Source of the DNA: Roseovarius faecimaris
GTDB lineage: Bacteria; Pseudomonadota; Alphaproteobacteria; Rhodobacterales; Rhodobacteraceae
DNA length: 64,000 bases
Direction: 5' to 3'
NCBI RefSeq assembly: GCF_009762325.1
Contig: NZ_CP034348.1
Location: 3,416,501-3,480,500, forward strand
Below the pieces are notes generated by a model. That model made no database searches. It saw only the letters and a list, made by a program, of their open reading frames with translations, and was not told the origin of the DNA. Position 1 is the stretch's first letter. Each line of letters begins with the position of its first letter. Made by a program: the position numbers and the translations under genes. Below are positions 27,589 to 37,599 of the stretch, piece by piece.

Positions 27589-28802
27589 CACTGGACCCCC
27601 ACGACATCGAGCGTGTCCTGCACCAGATCGAGGATATGATCCGTGGCCTCGGCCCCCTGCGAGGCCACATCCCAGGCGGCATGCGCCATGATGGCGGCCT
27701 GATCCGGGGCGATCAGGCTTTGCACGGCGGCCGCCAGCGTGGTCGCATCGCGCACGATCCGTGCAGCGCGGGCTTCGGCAAAACGTGAATATTCCGCCAG
27801 GTAGCGGCGGACATTGGGGCCATAAAGAATGGCCGAGCCATGAACGGCCGGTTCGTTGGGGTTGCACCCTTCCATCCCCGACTGCAAGGAATTGCCGATA
27901 AAGCTGACCGGCGCCAGACGATACCAAAGGCCAAGTTCGCCACGGCCTTCGCCCAGTATGATCTGCGTGGTCTCTTCGGGCAACGCGCCATCAGCCCAGT
28001 CGATCATGGGAAGCCGCTCTTCCTTCAACCGTTCGCGCAGCACGGGCAGATCCCTGTCGCGATGCGGCACGACGATCAGCAAGGACCGGTGCGACAGGCG
28101 GGCAACGGAGCGCCGCGCCTCGAGCACGGTGTCGAGTTCAAGCGGATCAAGATGCGCGGCAAGCCAGAGCGGCCGACCGCGAAGCGCAACGGCAAGCTCT
28201 TCGCGTTCCGCCTCATTGTATGGCAGAGGCACCGCTTCGGGGCGCATCGGCGGGGCGCGGGTGATGTCAGCATCCGAAACACCCAGCCGCCGAAGCTGAC
28301 GCGCGGCGTCCTCCGAACGGACCTGGATATGCGCAAACATATCCATCAGCGATCGTGGCAGGTCCGGAAACCACCGCCAGCTAGGACTGTCAAACTGGCT
28401 TTCTTCGGCGTCGAGCAGGAACAGCGGAATGCTCCGCGCGTCCGCCGTGCTCAGCAGCGCGGGCCTCAGATCTCCGCCTGTCCAGAGGCAGATATCGGGT
28501 CGCCAATGGTCGAGAAACGCCTCGACCGGGGCGATCAGGTCAGGTGGAACAGGTTGATGGAGAAGCAGCGAATGCGCCTCGATCGGCGGGGTCTCTCCCG
28601 GGGTGGTCAGCAGAAGGCGCACACCCGGGCGTTGCTGGGCCAGGCGTTCGGCCATCTGACAAAGCGCTGCCGCGCGCTCGGCATCGGGGGCATGCCCCCA
28701 GATGAGTTCGCCTTCGGGGCGCGTGGCGTCCGGCACCGCAAGCGGCGGACCCCCACGGCGCGCATAGGCCATATAGGCCGCCAGGCTGAGCGAACGCGCC
28801 AT
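27588..28802 (-). CDS. Kdo-transferase-like glycosyltransferase
   Basis: A 404-residue member of the WaaA/KdtA family with an N-terminal glycosyltransferase domain. The usual catalytic HxxSxGE segment is HAPDAE here (near residue 40). The GGHNPLEPA donor motif is EGCNPNEPA, followed by AILYGPNV. A Kdo or Kdo-like transfer to lipid A precursor is likely, but the altered motifs may mean a paralogue with a different acceptor. The ATG at 28802 follows AAGGAAAG; the frame upstream to 28850 lacks a ribosome site. It is coupled to lpxK. Confidence 0.8.
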   Translation of the reverse strand: MARSLSLAAYMAYARRGGPPLAVPDATRPEGELIWGHAPDAERAAALCQMAERLAQQRPGVRLLLTTPGETPPIEAHSLLLHQPVPPDLIAPVEAFLDHWRPDICLWTGGDLRPALLSTADARSIPLFLLDAEESQFDSPSWRWFPDLPRSLMDMFAHIQVRSEDAARQLRRLGVSDADITRAPPMRPEAVPLPYNEAEREELAVALRGRPLWLAAHLDPLELDTVLEARRSVARLSHRSLLIVVPHRDRDLPVLRERLKEERLPMIDWADGALPEETTQIILGEGRGELGLWYRLAPVSFIGNSLQSGMEGCNPNEPAVHGSAILYGPNVRRYLAEYSRFAEARAARIVRDATTLAAAVQSLIAPDQAAIMAHAAWDVASQGAEATDHILDLVQDTLDVVGVQ

Positions 28803-28956
28803 GTTGGGTCTTTCCTTCCCGACTGCTGAACCGGGAGCAGGGTATTGCATTGGTCTGCGGGGTCAAGCGGCTGGGGAGGGGTATCGGCGTGGGGCTTGAC
28901 GCGGGGCGGAGCAAAGGGCAAGCACGAAACGCATTCCGCCTGAGCCCGCATGATCC

Positions 28957-29697
28957 ATGTCCAAGCCCTTTCTCATCCTGCAGCTGCGCCCCGAAACCGA
29001 AGCCTCGGACGATGAATTCGCCGCGATCCTGCGCAAGGGCGGTCTGAACGCGGATCAGGTCCATCGCATCCGACTGGATCAGGAGGGCCTGCCCGAGGGT
29101 CTGGACCTTGCAGACTATTCCGGCGTCATCGTCGGCGGCGGCCCGGGCTGCGTGAGCGACGCGCCCGAGGAGAAATCCGAGGTGGAAGCCCGGATTGAAG
29201 AGCAGGTGATGTCGCTCATGCCGCAAATCACGTCAGAAGACCGGCCTTTTCTCGGATGTTGTTACGGGATCGGCATTCTCGGCAAGCATCTGGGCGGCGA
29301 AGTGAGCAAGGCGGCCTATGGCGAACCCGTGGGAACCTCGGATTGCACGACCCTGCCTGCGGCGGCATCGGACCCGCTGCTTGAGGATGTGCCGGGCTCC
29401 TTCCTGGCCTTCGTGGGGCACAAGGAAGCGTTGCAGAACCTGCCCGAGGGCTGCGTGCACCTGGTGGCCTCCGCCACCTGCCCCTATCAGATGATCCGCT
29501 ATGGGCAGAATGTCTATGCCACGCAATTCCACCCCGAGGCCGATGCGGCCGGGTTCGAAACCCGGATCAACATCTACAAACATCGCGGATATTTCCCGCC
29601 GGAAACGGCGGAAGAACTTATCGCCATGTGCCGCGCGGCGAATGTGACCGCGCCGGAAAAGGTACTGCGGAATTTCGTAGCGCGTTACGCCCGTTAA
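28957..29697 (+). CDS. Class I glutamine amidotransferase domain protein
   Basis: A 246-residue GMP-synthase-type amidotransferase domain. The nucleophile elbow FLGCCYGIGIL contains the catalytic cysteine, and TQFHPEAD supplies the histidine and glutamate. There is no attached synthetase, so it may act alone like other stand-alone GATase1 proteins, for example on gamma-glutamyl amides. No obvious ribosome site precedes the ATG at 28957. It is divergent from the glycosyltransferase gene. Substrate unknown. Confidence 0.82.
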   Translation: MSKPFLILQLRPETEASDDEFAAILRKGGLNADQVHRIRLDQEGLPEGLDLADYSGVIVGGGPGCVSDAPEEKSEVEARIEEQVMSLMPQITSEDRPFLGCCYGIGILGKHLGGEVSKAAYGEPVGTSDCTTLPAAASDPLLEDVPGSFLAFVGHKEALQNLPEGCVHLVASATCPYQMIRYGQNVYATQFHPEADAAGFETRINIYKHRGYFPPETAEELIAMCRAANVTAPEKVLRNFVARYAR

Positions 29698-29764
29698 CGG
29701 CCTCGCCCTGCCGCGGCCCCCTTCCTGCAAACCCGCCTGTCATGTCAGGCCGAAGGGGCGGCCC

Positions 29765-30247
29765 CTATTCTGTCTGTTGCCTGCACGGCCCACCCGCATG
29801 ACACAGTTCGACCTGCCTGAGCGCCTCTTCGGTCGGTTCGGCAAAGCCGTTCCCGCCGCAGGGATCGACCGTCAGCGTGTATGCACCGCCCTTGACCTCA
29901 AGAAACCCCAGATAGCTCACCCCGCTCGACGCACCAGCGCACCAGGGGCCAAAGCACAGCACCTCAAGCGTGATCTCGTGATCGAACGGGGTATCGAACC
30001 GGCTTCCGGACAGGGCCATTCCCGTGATGCGGGCCGGGATTTTTGTCGAGGGCGGGCTTTCGTTCATCACCGCTTCGGGCAGGCGTTGCTCATCAAAACG
30101 AAGCGTGCCATGCACCACGACATAATGCTCTTCGGCCTCCGCCGCCTGGGTGTAGGTGCGCACCACATCCGGGCGCATACAGGAAAGGGCGGAGACCTGC
30201 GTGCCCGACGCCAGCAGTGCCAGGCTCAACATCAGCAGGTTCCTCAT
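29765..30247 (-). CDS. Secreted protein of unknown function
   Basis: A 160-residue protein with a clear signal peptide (cut near VSA-LS) and six cysteines in the mature part, including CFGPWC, CGG and CHAGGPC, suggesting disulfides in the periplasm. No known domain was recognised. Its ATG overlaps the rppH stop by four bases, so it is co-transcribed with rppH. Similar small cysteine-rich secreted proteins are common in Rhodobacteraceae. Confidence 0.75.
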   Translation of the reverse strand: MRNLLMLSLALLASGTQVSALSCMRPDVVRTYTQAAEAEEHYVVVHGTLRFDEQRLPEAVMNESPPSTKIPARITGMALSGSRFDTPFDHEITLEVLCFGPWCAGASSGVSYLGFLEVKGGAYTLTVDPCGGNGFAEPTEEALRQVELCHAGGPCRQQTE

Positions 30248-30729
30248 CTCAGAAAGGCCTCGAACTCCGACAAAACCCGTGCGTAGACTTCTCGCTTGAA
30301 GGGCACAATTTGCGCCACGAGTTCCTCATGAGGAAGCCAGCGCCACTCGGAAAATTCAGGATGCGCCGTCTTTATGTTCACATCCGAATCCGCGCCGTGA
30401 AAGCGCAGCAGAAACCATTTCTGCTTTTGCCCGCGATACCGCCCCTTCCAGATGCGCGGCACCAGATCATGCGGCAGGTCGTAAGGCAGCCAGTCGCGGG
30501 TTTCGGCCTCGACCGTCACCATATCGGCAGGCAGGCCGGTTTCCTCCCATAACTCGCGCAGGGCGGCGGCGCGCGGCTCTTCACCGGGGTCGATCCCGCC
30601 CTGGGGCATCTGCCATGCGGGCATCTGGCTGTCCTTGCGCTGCCCGACGAACACGTGGTTGGCCGGGTTCACCAACATCACGCCCGCACAGGGGCGGTAG
30701 GGCAGACTGGCAATCTCATCCGGGGTCAT
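30244..30729 (-). CDS. rppH: RNA pyrophosphohydrolase (Nudix)
   Basis: A 161-residue Nudix hydrolase that removes pyrophosphate from the 5' end of triphosphorylated RNA, triggering decay. The Nudix box begins at [23 protein letters not shown] (family signature, quoted to identify it). [11 protein letters not shown] at the N-terminus and [18 protein letters not shown] YRGQKQKWF are typical of RppH/dinucleoside polyphosphate hydrolases. GAGG precedes the ATG at 30729. The frame continues upstream to 30981 but without start support. Confidence 0.92.
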   Translation of the reverse strand: MTPDEIASLPYRPCAGVMLVNPANHVFVGQRKDSQMPAWQMPQGGIDPGEEPRAAALRELWEETGLPADMVTVEAETRDWLPYDLPHDLVPRIWKGRYRGQKQKWFLLRFHGADSDVNIKTAHPEFSEWRWLPHEELVAQIVPFKREVYARVLSEFEAFLR

Positions 30730-30962
30730 AGGAGCCTCGCAACTATCATATCTCAACATGTGACGGCACCGGGACGGGTTCAATCCCCCAATGCCGCAGG
30801 GCACGGGATGACAGCAAGACGCCAGCCGCTTGAACCAGAATGAAAACCACACAAGTTTCAGGTTTTCGGGATGTAGTTTCAGGAATCCCAAATCAACCAA
30901 AAAAATGTCGCAGGCGCGGGCATTCTGCCCTAGATTGGCGCGGGCAAGATCAAGGGAAGTCG

Positions 30963-33791
30963 ATGACCCACCAACAGCCACGGATCAACACCTCGCCGAA
31001 AGTCTCGGATGAGGTCAGGAAAACCACGTGCTATATGTGCGCCTGCCGCTGCGGGATCAATGTCCACATGAAAGACGGCAAGGTCGCCTATATCGAAGGC
31101 AACCGCGACCACCCGGTGAACCGGGGTGTGCTTTGCGCCAAGGGATCGGCGGGGATCATGCAGGTCAACGCGCCCTCACGTCTGCGCGCACCGCTCAAAC
31201 GGGTCGGCCCGCGCGGCTCTGGGCAATTCGAGGAAATCAGCTGGGACGAGGCGCTCGATATAGCGACCGGCTGGCTGGAACCGCTGCGCGAAACGGCCCC
31301 GGAAAAGCTTGCCTTTTTCACCGGGCGCGACCAGAGCCAGAGCTTCACCAGCTTCTGGGCGCAGAATTTCGGCACGCCCAACTATGCGGCTCATGGCGGG
31401 TTCTGCTCGGTCAACATGGCGGCGGCGGGCATCTACACGATGGGCGGCGCCTTCTGGGAATTCGGTCAGCCTGACTGGGACCTGACCAAACTTTTCATGA
31501 TCTTCGGCGTGGCCGAGGACCATGACAGCAACCCGATCAAGATGGGGATCGGCAAGATCAAGGCGCGCGGTGCGCGGGTGATCGGCGTGAACCCGATCCG
31601 CTCGGGCTATAACGCGGTGGCCGATGATTGGGTTGGAATCACGCCCGGCACCGACGGTCTTTTCATCCTGGCTCTGGTGCATGAACTGCTGAAGGCGGGC
31701 AAGATCGACCTCGACTATCTGGCGCGCTACACCAACGCGCCGGTGCTGGTGAACCGCGACAGCAAATCGCCCGACTATGGCCTGTTCCTGCGCGATGAGG
31801 ATGGCAAGCCGCAGGTCGTGGACCGTGTCACCGGCAAGCTCACCGCCTTTGACAAACCGGGGGTAAAGCCAGACCTGCATGCCACCTACCGCCATGCCGG
31901 GATCACCCATCGCCCGGTGATGCATCTCATCGCCTCGCGTTATCTCGACAAGCAATATGCCCCCGAGGCAGTGGCCGAACGCTGCGGGATCAAAGCCGAG
32001 AAGATCAAGGCGATCGCCGCCGAGATCGCCCGCGTGGCGTTTGAAGAAGAAGTAGTGCTGGAACGCGAATGGACGGATTTCCGCGGCGAGACCCACAAGG
32101 TCATGCGCGGCCGTCCCGTCAGCTTCCACGCCATGCGGGGCATCTCGGCGCATTCCAACGGGTTCCAGACCTGCCGCGCGCTGCACGTTCTGCAAATTCT
32201 GCTGGGATCGGTCGAGACCCCGGGCGGGTTCCGCTTCAAACCGCCCTACCCCAAACCGGTCAGCGCCCACCCCTCACCGCATTGCAAGGTGACCCCCGGC
32301 AAGCCGCTCAATGGCCCGCATCTGGGCTTTGTGCGCGGCCCCGCAGACCTTGCTCTGAAGGACGACGGCACGCCCGCGCGGATCGACAAGGCCTTTACCT
32401 GGGAAAACCCGATGTCAGCCCACGGGCTGATGCATATGGTGATCTCCAACGCGCATGCGGGCGATCCCTACAAGATCGACACGCTGTTTTTGTATATGGC
32501 GAACATGTCGTGGAACTCGTCGATGAACACATCCGGCGTGATCGACATGCTGACCGACACCGATGAGAACGGCGACTATGTGATCCCGCGCATCATCTAT
32601 TCGGATGCCTATAGCAGCGAGATGGTGGCCTATGCCGACCTGATCCTGCCCGACACGACCTATCTGGAGCGGCATGACTGTATTTCGCTGCTTGACCGCC
32701 CGATCTGTGAGGCCGATGGCGCGGCGGACGCGATCCGCTGGCCGGTGATCGAGCCTGACCGGGATGTGCGCGGCTTCCAGACGGTGCTGGTGCAACTGGC
32801 CAACAAGATGAAGCTGCCCGGTTTCACCAATGAGGACGGCTCGGCCAAATATGTGGACTACGCCGATTACATCACCAACCACGAGCGTAAGCCGGGCATC
32901 GGTCCGCTGGCGGGTTGGCGGCTGGGCAAGACCGGGCTGACCCATGGCCGGGGCGAGCCCAATGGCAGCCAGATCCAGAGCTATATCGCGAATGGCGGGT
33001 TCTTCATCAAGCATGTGCCGGATAACGCCGCCTATATGAAGCCGTGGAACATGGGCTATCAGGACTGGGCGGTGGAGCTGGGCCTGTTCGACTCGCCCCA
33101 GCCCTACATTTTCGATCTTTATGTCGAGACGATGCGGCACTTCCAGCTGGCCGCCGAGGGTCATGGTGAGCGGCAACCGCCGGATCATCTGCGCGAGCGG
33201 ATCAAGAAGACGATGGACCCGTTGCCGATCTGGTATCCACCCTTTGAGGATGACCATGTCGACCCGGACGAATACGATGTCCATGCTCTGACCCAACGCC
33301 CGATGGCTATGTATCACAGCTGGGGCACTCAGAACGCGTGGCTTCGGCAGATCCACGGGCATAACCCGCTCTACCTGCCGACGAAGATCTGGGAAAAGCA
33401 CGGTTTTGCGACAGGCGATTGGGCAAGGGTCAGCTCGGTCCATGGCGAGATCACCGTGCCGGTGGCGCATATGGCCGCGCTGAATGACAACACCGTCTGG
33501 ACCTGGAACGCGATCGGCAAGCGCAAGGGCGCCTGGGCTCTGAAGGACGACGCGCCGGAGGCCACCAAGGGCTTCCTCCTCAACCACCTCATCCACGAGC
33601 TGCTGCCGCCCAAGGGCGACGGGCTGCGCTGGTCCAACTCGGACCCGATCACCGGCCAGGCGGCCTGGTTCGACCTGCGGGTGAAGATCGAAAAGGCCCC
33701 GGCCCCGGAAGAAAGCCAGCCCAGCCTGCCGCCCATCGCCTCACCCGTGGGCACCGGCCCGGATGAACTGACCTGGAAGGTGGGCAAATGA
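30963..33791 (+). CDS. soeA: SoeA, molybdopterin subunit of cytoplasmic sulfite dehydrogenase
   Basis: A 942-residue DMSO-reductase-family molybdoenzyme with an N-terminal 4Fe-4S site (Cys23, Cys26, Cys30, Cys58) and no Tat signal, so it is cytoplasmic. It is followed by a four-cluster ferredoxin subunit and an NrfD/DmsC-type anchor, the SoeABC layout. SoeABC oxidises sulfite to sulfate and passes electrons to quinone. AAGGGAAG precedes the ATG at 30963. A polysulfide or thiosulfate reductase is the alternative, but lack of a Tat signal and the sox-rich genome favour Soe. Confidence 0.88.
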   Translation: MTHQQPRINTSPKVSDEVRKTTCYMCACRCGINVHMKDGKVAYIEGNRDHPVNRGVLCAKGSAGIMQVNAPSRLRAPLKRVGPRGSGQFEEISWDEALDIATGWLEPLRETAPEKLAFFTGRDQSQSFTSFWAQNFGTPNYAAHGGFCSVNMAAAGIYTMGGAFWEFGQPDWDLTKLFMIFGVAEDHDSNPIKMGIGKIKARGARVIGVNPIRSGYNAVADDWVGITPGTDGLFILALVHELLKAGKIDLDYLARYTNAPVLVNRDSKSPDYGLFLRDEDGKPQVVDRVTGKLTAFDKPGVKPDLHATYRHAGITHRPVMHLIASRYLDKQYAPEAVAERCGIKAEKIKAIAAEIARVAFEEEVVLEREWTDFRGETHKVMRGRPVSFHAMRGISAHSNGFQTCRALHVLQILLGSVETPGGFRFKPPYPKPVSAHPSPHCKVTPGKPLNGPHLGFVRGPADLALKDDGTPARIDKAFTWENPMSAHGLMHMVISNAHAGDPYKIDTLFLYMANMSWNSSMNTSGVIDMLTDTDENGDYVIPRIIYSDAYSSEMVAYADLILPDTTYLERHDCISLLDRPICEADGAADAIRWPVIEPDRDVRGFQTVLVQLANKMKLPGFTNEDGSAKYVDYADYITNHERKPGIGPLAGWRLGKTGLTHGRGEPNGSQIQSYIANGGFFIKHVPDNAAYMKPWNMGYQDWAVELGLFDSPQPYIFDLYVETMRHFQLAAEGHGERQPPDHLRERIKKTMDPLPIWYPPFEDDHVDPDEYDVHALTQRPMAMYHSWGTQNAWLRQIHGHNPLYLPTKIWEKHGFATGDWARVSSVHGEITVPVAHMAALNDNTVWTWNAIGKRKGAWALKDDAPEATKGFLLNHLIHELLPPKGDGLRWSNSDPITGQAAWFDLRVKIEKAPAPEESQPSLPPIASPVGTGPDELTWKVGK

Positions 33792-33934
33792 GTCCGACAC
33801 AACGCACCCTGCTGCTGATCTTCAGCTTTGTCGCCTTCATGCTCGGCTCTTTCATCTGGTTCATCGCCACCTGGGACGCCGAAAAAGAGCAATCGCTGAC
33901 CTTCGCCAACACCACATCGGAGCACGCGGCATGA
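33788..33934 (+). CDS. Small membrane protein between soeA and soeB
   Basis: A 48-residue open frame starting [10 protein letters not shown] with one predicted transmembrane helix (about residues 7-27) and a polar C-terminal tail. Its ATG overlaps the soeA stop by four bases and its stop overlaps the soeB start by four bases, which is strong evidence that it is translated. No family was recognised. It may be a small accessory or assembly subunit of the sulfite dehydrogenase; this is inference from position. Confidence 0.8.
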   Translation: MSPTQRTLLLIFSFVAFMLGSFIWFIATWDAEKEQSLTFANTTSEHAA

Positions 33935-34674
33935 CCTCCCTTCCGACAAGCACCCAGAAAAAGCTCGGCCTTGTGATCGACCTCGACACCTGTGTCGGAT
34001 GTCATGCCTGCGTGGTGTCCTGCAAAGGCTGGAACACCGAGAATTACGGCGCCCCCTTGTCGGATCAGGACCCCTATGGCACGCCGTCCGGCACGTTCCT
34101 GAACCGGGTGCATTCCTACGAGGTGCAGCCCGAGGCCGGCCCGGCGCAACTGATCCATTTCCCCAAATCCTGCCTGCATTGCGAGGACGCGCCTTGCGTG
34201 ACCGTCTGCCCCACCGGCGCGAGCTACAAGCGGGTCGAAGACGGCATCGTTCTGGTCAATGAAAGCGACTGCATCGGCTGTGGCCTGTGCGCCTGGGCCT
34301 GCCCCTACGGCGCGCGCGAGCTGGACGCGGCCGAAGGTGTGATGAAGAAATGCACGCTCTGCGTTGACCGGATCTATAACGAGAACCTGCCCGAGGTGGA
34401 CCGCGTGCCCGCCTGCGTGCGCACCTGCCCGGCGGGTGCACGTCATTTCGGCGATCTGGGCGACCCCGATAGCGACGTGAGCCAGCTTGTTGCCGAACGC
34501 GGCGGCATGGACCTGATGCCCGAGCAAGGCACGAAGCCGGTCAACAAATACCTGCCGCCGCGCCCCAAGGACCAGATGGACCAGATCGACGTGCTGGCGC
34601 CCTTCCTCGAACCCGTGGCGACCGAGACCAATGGGTTTCTTGGCTGGCTCGATAAGGCTCTGGAGAAACTCTGA
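33931..34674 (+). CDS. soeB: SoeB, four-cluster iron-sulfur subunit
   Basis: A 247-residue ferredoxin-type subunit with four cysteine groups for 4Fe-4S clusters: CVGCHACVVSC, CLHCEDAPCVTVCP, CIGCGLCAWACP and the split pair CTLC/CVRTCP. There is no signal peptide, matching a cytoplasmic complex. It relays electrons from SoeA to the membrane subunit. It overlaps the small membrane ORF upstream, and its stop overlaps the soeC start as TGATG. Confidence 0.92.
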   Translation: MTSLPTSTQKKLGLVIDLDTCVGCHACVVSCKGWNTENYGAPLSDQDPYGTPSGTFLNRVHSYEVQPEAGPAQLIHFPKSCLHCEDAPCVTVCPTGASYKRVEDGIVLVNESDCIGCGLCAWACPYGARELDAAEGVMKKCTLCVDRIYNENLPEVDRVPACVRTCPAGARHFGDLGDPDSDVSQLVAERGGMDLMPEQGTKPVNKYLPPRPKDQMDQIDVLAPFLEPVATETNGFLGWLDKALEKL

Positions 34675-35546
34675 TGCATCCCGCACCGTCCGTCATCATC
34701 TTCACCACGCTCTCCGGCATCGGCTTTGGCCTGCTGTTCTGGCTCGGCCTCGGCTTTCCCGAGGTGACCGGCTGGATGGCCTTTGCCTTTTTTGCCATCG
34801 CCTATCTGCTGGCGGTGGGCGGGCTGATTTCCTCGACCTTCCACCTGGGCCATCCGGAGCGCGCCATGAAAGCCTTCAGCCAGTGGCGCACCTCCTGGCT
34901 CAGCCGTGAAGGCGTCGCCGCGGTTGCGGCGTTGCTGGTCATGGCGCTTTTCGGTGCGGGGCTTGTGTTCATGCAGACAAGCTGGACATTGCTGGGCTGG
35001 ATCGGCGCGGCGTTGTCCGTGGCGGTCGTCTATTGCACGGCAATGATCTATGGCCAGCTCAAGACGGTTCCGCGCTGGAAACAACCGCTGACGCCCGTGC
35101 TGCTTCTGTCGATCTCGCTGGCGGGCGGGGCGCTGCTGGCCGGGCAGGTGGCCTTTGCGCTGGTCTTTCTGCCGCTGGCCGGCGTGGTGCAGGTTCTGTG
35201 GTGGATGCAGGGCGATCAAGCGCTTGCGAACAGTGGAACCAACCTTGCCACCGCGACCGGGCTGGGCAGCGCAGGCCGCGTGCGTGCGTTCGAGCCGCCG
35301 CATACCGGGACGAACTACCTTCTGCGCGAGTTCGTGCATGTCGTCGGGCGCAAGCACAGTTTTAAGCTGAGAATGATTGCGCTTGTCTTCGGCTATACAC
35401 TGCCCGTTCTGCTGCTTCTTATCCCGTTCAGTCACGTGTTCGCGGTGCTGGCGGTGGTCAGCCACATTGCCGGGATCGCCGCGTCGCGCTGGCTGTTCTT
35501 CGCCGAAGCCGAGCATGTGGTCGGGCTATACTACGGGAAACGGTGA
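34674..35546 (+). CDS. soeC: SoeC, membrane anchor subunit (DmsC-like)
   Basis: A 290-residue polytopic protein with about eight transmembrane segments, of the DMSO reductase anchor (DmsC) type. Typical features are the N-terminal HPAPSVIIFTTLSGIGFG, the STFHLGHPERA loop and the central TNLATATGLG. It anchors SoeAB to the inner membrane and hands electrons to quinone. Last gene of the soe unit; a hairpin-rich convergent spacer follows. Confidence 0.9.
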   Translation: MHPAPSVIIFTTLSGIGFGLLFWLGLGFPEVTGWMAFAFFAIAYLLAVGGLISSTFHLGHPERAMKAFSQWRTSWLSREGVAAVAALLVMALFGAGLVFMQTSWTLLGWIGAALSVAVVYCTAMIYGQLKTVPRWKQPLTPVLLLSISLAGGALLAGQVAFALVFLPLAGVVQVLWWMQGDQALANSGTNLATATGLGSAGRVRAFEPPHTGTNYLLREFVHVVGRKHSFKLRMIALVFGYTLPVLLLLIPFSHVFAVLAVVSHIAGIAASRWLFFAEAEHVVGLYYGKR

Positions 35547-35645
35547 CGCTCTTCCGCCGTTACCGGCGGCCTCGCGAGGCGGGCTGTCAGGCCCGATGAG
35601 CATATTCCGATCTATCCAAATCCGGGGCTTCGCCCGTTCGTCAGA

Positions 35646-35668
35646 GAAACGCTCCCCCAGAGCGTTTC
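35646..35668. terminator. Convergent hairpin between soeC and DUF1523 gene
   Basis: Perfect 9-bp arms GAAACGCTC and GAGCGTTTC enclose a CCCCA loop. A second GC hairpin (CCGCCG-TTAC-CGGCGG, 35554-35569) lies nearer soeC. Neither has a long T tract, so termination efficiency is uncertain. The 134-base spacer holds no gene. Confidence 0.5.
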
Positions 35669-35680
35669 CGGAGAGCTGGC

Positions 35681-36256
35681 TCACCCCCAGCCATCGGTCC
35701 ATTCATCAATCACCGGGTTTATCCGGTTCTTGCGGAACCTTTTCCACCGCACACGGATTGCCCAGAAGACCGCAAACAAAACCGTCAGCAGCACAATGTT
35801 GAACCACGGGATAATCCGAGCATCCGGCCCCGGCACGGCCCGCACGCTGATCGCGTTGGGGTAAATCGACAAGAACTCGTTCCGCCAGCCATAATGCTTG
35901 ATCGCCACCCATTTCGGCGCGGAGGAGGTGGATTTCAGATCAGATGCCTCGGCCTGCAGATTGGCCGTGTCGAACTTGAAATAAGGTGGCCAGCCCCAGC
36001 CGGTGTCTTCATTCCGATAAACCATCACCCGACCGTTCGTCTGCACCGTCTGGATGAAAAACACATCGCGGTTCACCGTCCCCTCAAGCTCTCCTGTGCC
36101 TTGATTCGCCCAGAAAATGGAGTTTTCGCCAAAATCGACCCGCTTCTCATAGGTGTCGGAGACGCGCACGATATCGTGCTGCGGCAGGGTATAATGAAAG
36201 AAGGCGGCCACGAGCAGCCAGAAGATCCCCCAGATCAGATATTTCACATAGATCAT
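35681..36256 (-). CDS. DUF1523 family membrane protein
   Basis: A 191-residue protein with an N-terminal transmembrane helix (about 5-23), a periplasmic domain, and a second helix (about 150-168) followed by a basic cytoplasmic tail (RVRWKRFRKNR). The YTLPQHDIVRVSDTYEKRVD start is characteristic of DUF1523, common in alphaproteobacteria and of unknown function. It is transcribed divergently from the cyclase-family gene. Confidence 0.82.
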   Translation of the reverse strand: MIYVKYLIWGIFWLLVAAFFHYTLPQHDIVRVSDTYEKRVDFGENSIFWANQGTGELEGTVNRDVFFIQTVQTNGRVMVYRNEDTGWGWPPYFKFDTANLQAEASDLKSTSSAPKWVAIKHYGWRNEFLSIYPNAISVRAVPGPDARIIPWFNIVLLTVLFAVFWAIRVRWKRFRKNRINPVIDEWTDGWG

Positions 36257-36354
36257 CGCGGGCCTCCGTTCCTCTCTGAAGATTTTTCACCGATGCGGCC
36301 AAGCTCTGTTATCGTGGCTGGCAGAAAGAAAGACAACCAATGGGAGGAAAGACC

Positions 36355-37173
36355 ATGTGCGATATTTGTGTGATGAACGCCGTGAAAGACAAGATGCTCT
36401 CGCGGAGGCAGTTTTTCACCGCAAGTGCTGCGGTCGGGGCGGCAGCGGCCTTGGGATCGGCCAGCGGCACGCCTGCCATGGCCGATGGGCACAGCATGGT
36501 CGAGGATCTGACCCATACCTATGACGCCGATTTCCCAACCTATTTCGGGGCGCCGGGCGTCGAGATCACGCAGGAATTCAACTTCGCGGACAATGGCTTC
36601 AACCTGATGAAGCTGATGCTGAACGAACATACCGGCACCCATGTGGACGCCCCGTTGCATTTCTCTGCCGATGGGAACTCGGTGGATGAAATTCCGGTCA
36701 GCTCGCTTGTCGCGCCGCTTTGTGTGGTCGATATCGCGGCGAAGGCGGCGGACAATGCCGATGCGCAGGTCACCCCCGATGACCTGAAAGCCTGGATCGC
36801 GGCCAATGGCGACATTCCCGAAGGGGCCTGTGTGGCCATGCATTCGGGCTGGGGCGGCAAGACCGGCGGCGACGGGTTCCGCAATGCAGATGGGAACGGC
36901 GTCATGCACTTCCCGGGCTTCCATATCGAGGCGGCCAAGATGCTGATGGAGGAAACCGGGGCACAGTCGATCGCGGTGGATACGCTGTCGCTGGATCATG
37001 GGCCTTCGGCTGACTTTGCGGTGCATTATGCCTGGTTGCCCACCGGCCGTTTCGGGATCGAGAACATCGCCAATCTCGACAAACTGCCAGCCGCCGGGGC
37101 CACGATCGTGATCGGCGCACCCAAGCATCGCGGCGGATCTGGCGGGCCCGCGCGCATCTTCGCAATGGTCTGA
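36355..37173 (+). CDS. Tat-exported cyclase-family metal hydrolase
   Basis: A 272-residue protein of the cyclase (kynurenine formamidase-like) family. The metal-binding HTGTHVDAPLHF motif is intact, with a later HIEAAK and a DTLSLDHG segment. The N-terminus has MCDICV followed by a twin-arginine signal LSRRQFFTASAA, so it is exported folded with its metal. The start at 36355 is chosen because GGGAGGAAAG precedes it. The substrate, an amide or lactone, is unknown. It converges with the SCP2 gene. Confidence 0.85.
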   Translation: MCDICVMNAVKDKMLSRRQFFTASAAVGAAAALGSASGTPAMADGHSMVEDLTHTYDADFPTYFGAPGVEITQEFNFADNGFNLMKLMLNEHTGTHVDAPLHFSADGNSVDEIPVSSLVAPLCVVDIAAKAADNADAQVTPDDLKAWIAANGDIPEGACVAMHSGWGGKTGGDGFRNADGNGVMHFPGFHIEAAKMLMEETGAQSIAVDTLSLDHGPSADFAVHYAWLPTGRFGIENIANLDKLPAAGATIVIGAPKHRGGSGGPARIFAMV

Positions 37174-37177
37174 CCCA

Positions 37178-37471
37178 TTAAGGATCGGTGCTCAGGATCT
37201 CCCCGATCTTGAGCGCCCGCATCGGATTACCGTCCACCTTGAGCTTGCCCGTCATGAAAGCGGTGGCCGGGTTCTGAGTGCCCAGAACGATATTATGGAA
37301 CACGTCCGAACGCGCCGTCAGGGTGATCTCGGCGTCGTCATCGCTGATCTTCGCACCGGTCTCGTCCACCCAGAGCGTACCGAGATCGGGCATATCCAGC
37401 CGAACCGTGCCCTTGATCCGGCCTTTGGCGCGGGCGGTCACGATGTCCTGAACCTCTTGCAGCGTCGGCAT
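37178..37471 (-). CDS. SCP2 sterol-binding domain protein
   Basis: A 97-residue stand-alone SCP2-type domain with the expected TVRLDMPDLGTLWVDE core, AEITLTARSDVF strand and a FMTGKLKVDGNPMRALKIGEIL C-terminus (family pattern). It probably binds a lipid or acyl chain. AAGGAGA precedes the ATG at 37471; the open frame continues upstream to 37732 without support. It faces the tetR gene divergently. Confidence 0.85.
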   Translation of the reverse strand: MPTLQEVQDIVTARAKGRIKGTVRLDMPDLGTLWVDETGAKISDDDAEITLTARSDVFHNIVLGTQNPATAFMTGKLKVDGNPMRALKIGEILSTDP

Positions 37472-37573
37472 GGGCGTCTCCTTCGTCCTGATGGTCCATC
37501 CATGGCAGATTTGCCGCGATTTCCCAGCGTGACGTTGGATCACTTGGGTTCGGTGCCTCGTTCGGCTATGTTT

Positions 37574-37586
37574 TGAACGCAGTTCA
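37574..37586. promoter_or_regulatory. Operator-like palindrome upstream of tetR
   Basis: TGAAC-N3-GTTCA, flanked by TTT and AAAA, lies 13 bases before the tetR start and overlaps the start region. Three more copies lie upstream of pspA. Likely autoregulatory operator of the TetR protein. Confidence 0.65.
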
Positions 37587-37599
37587 AAAAGGGATCGGC

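Noticed and set aside
26584..27927. A longer lpxK start
   Set aside because: The extra 113 residues are antisense to the coupled glycosyltransferase; the ATG at 27588 forms a normal TGATG overlap.
29698..29764. Hairpins after the amidotransferase gene as a terminator
   Set aside because: CCCCTTC/GAAGGGG arms are far apart and no T tract follows on either strand.
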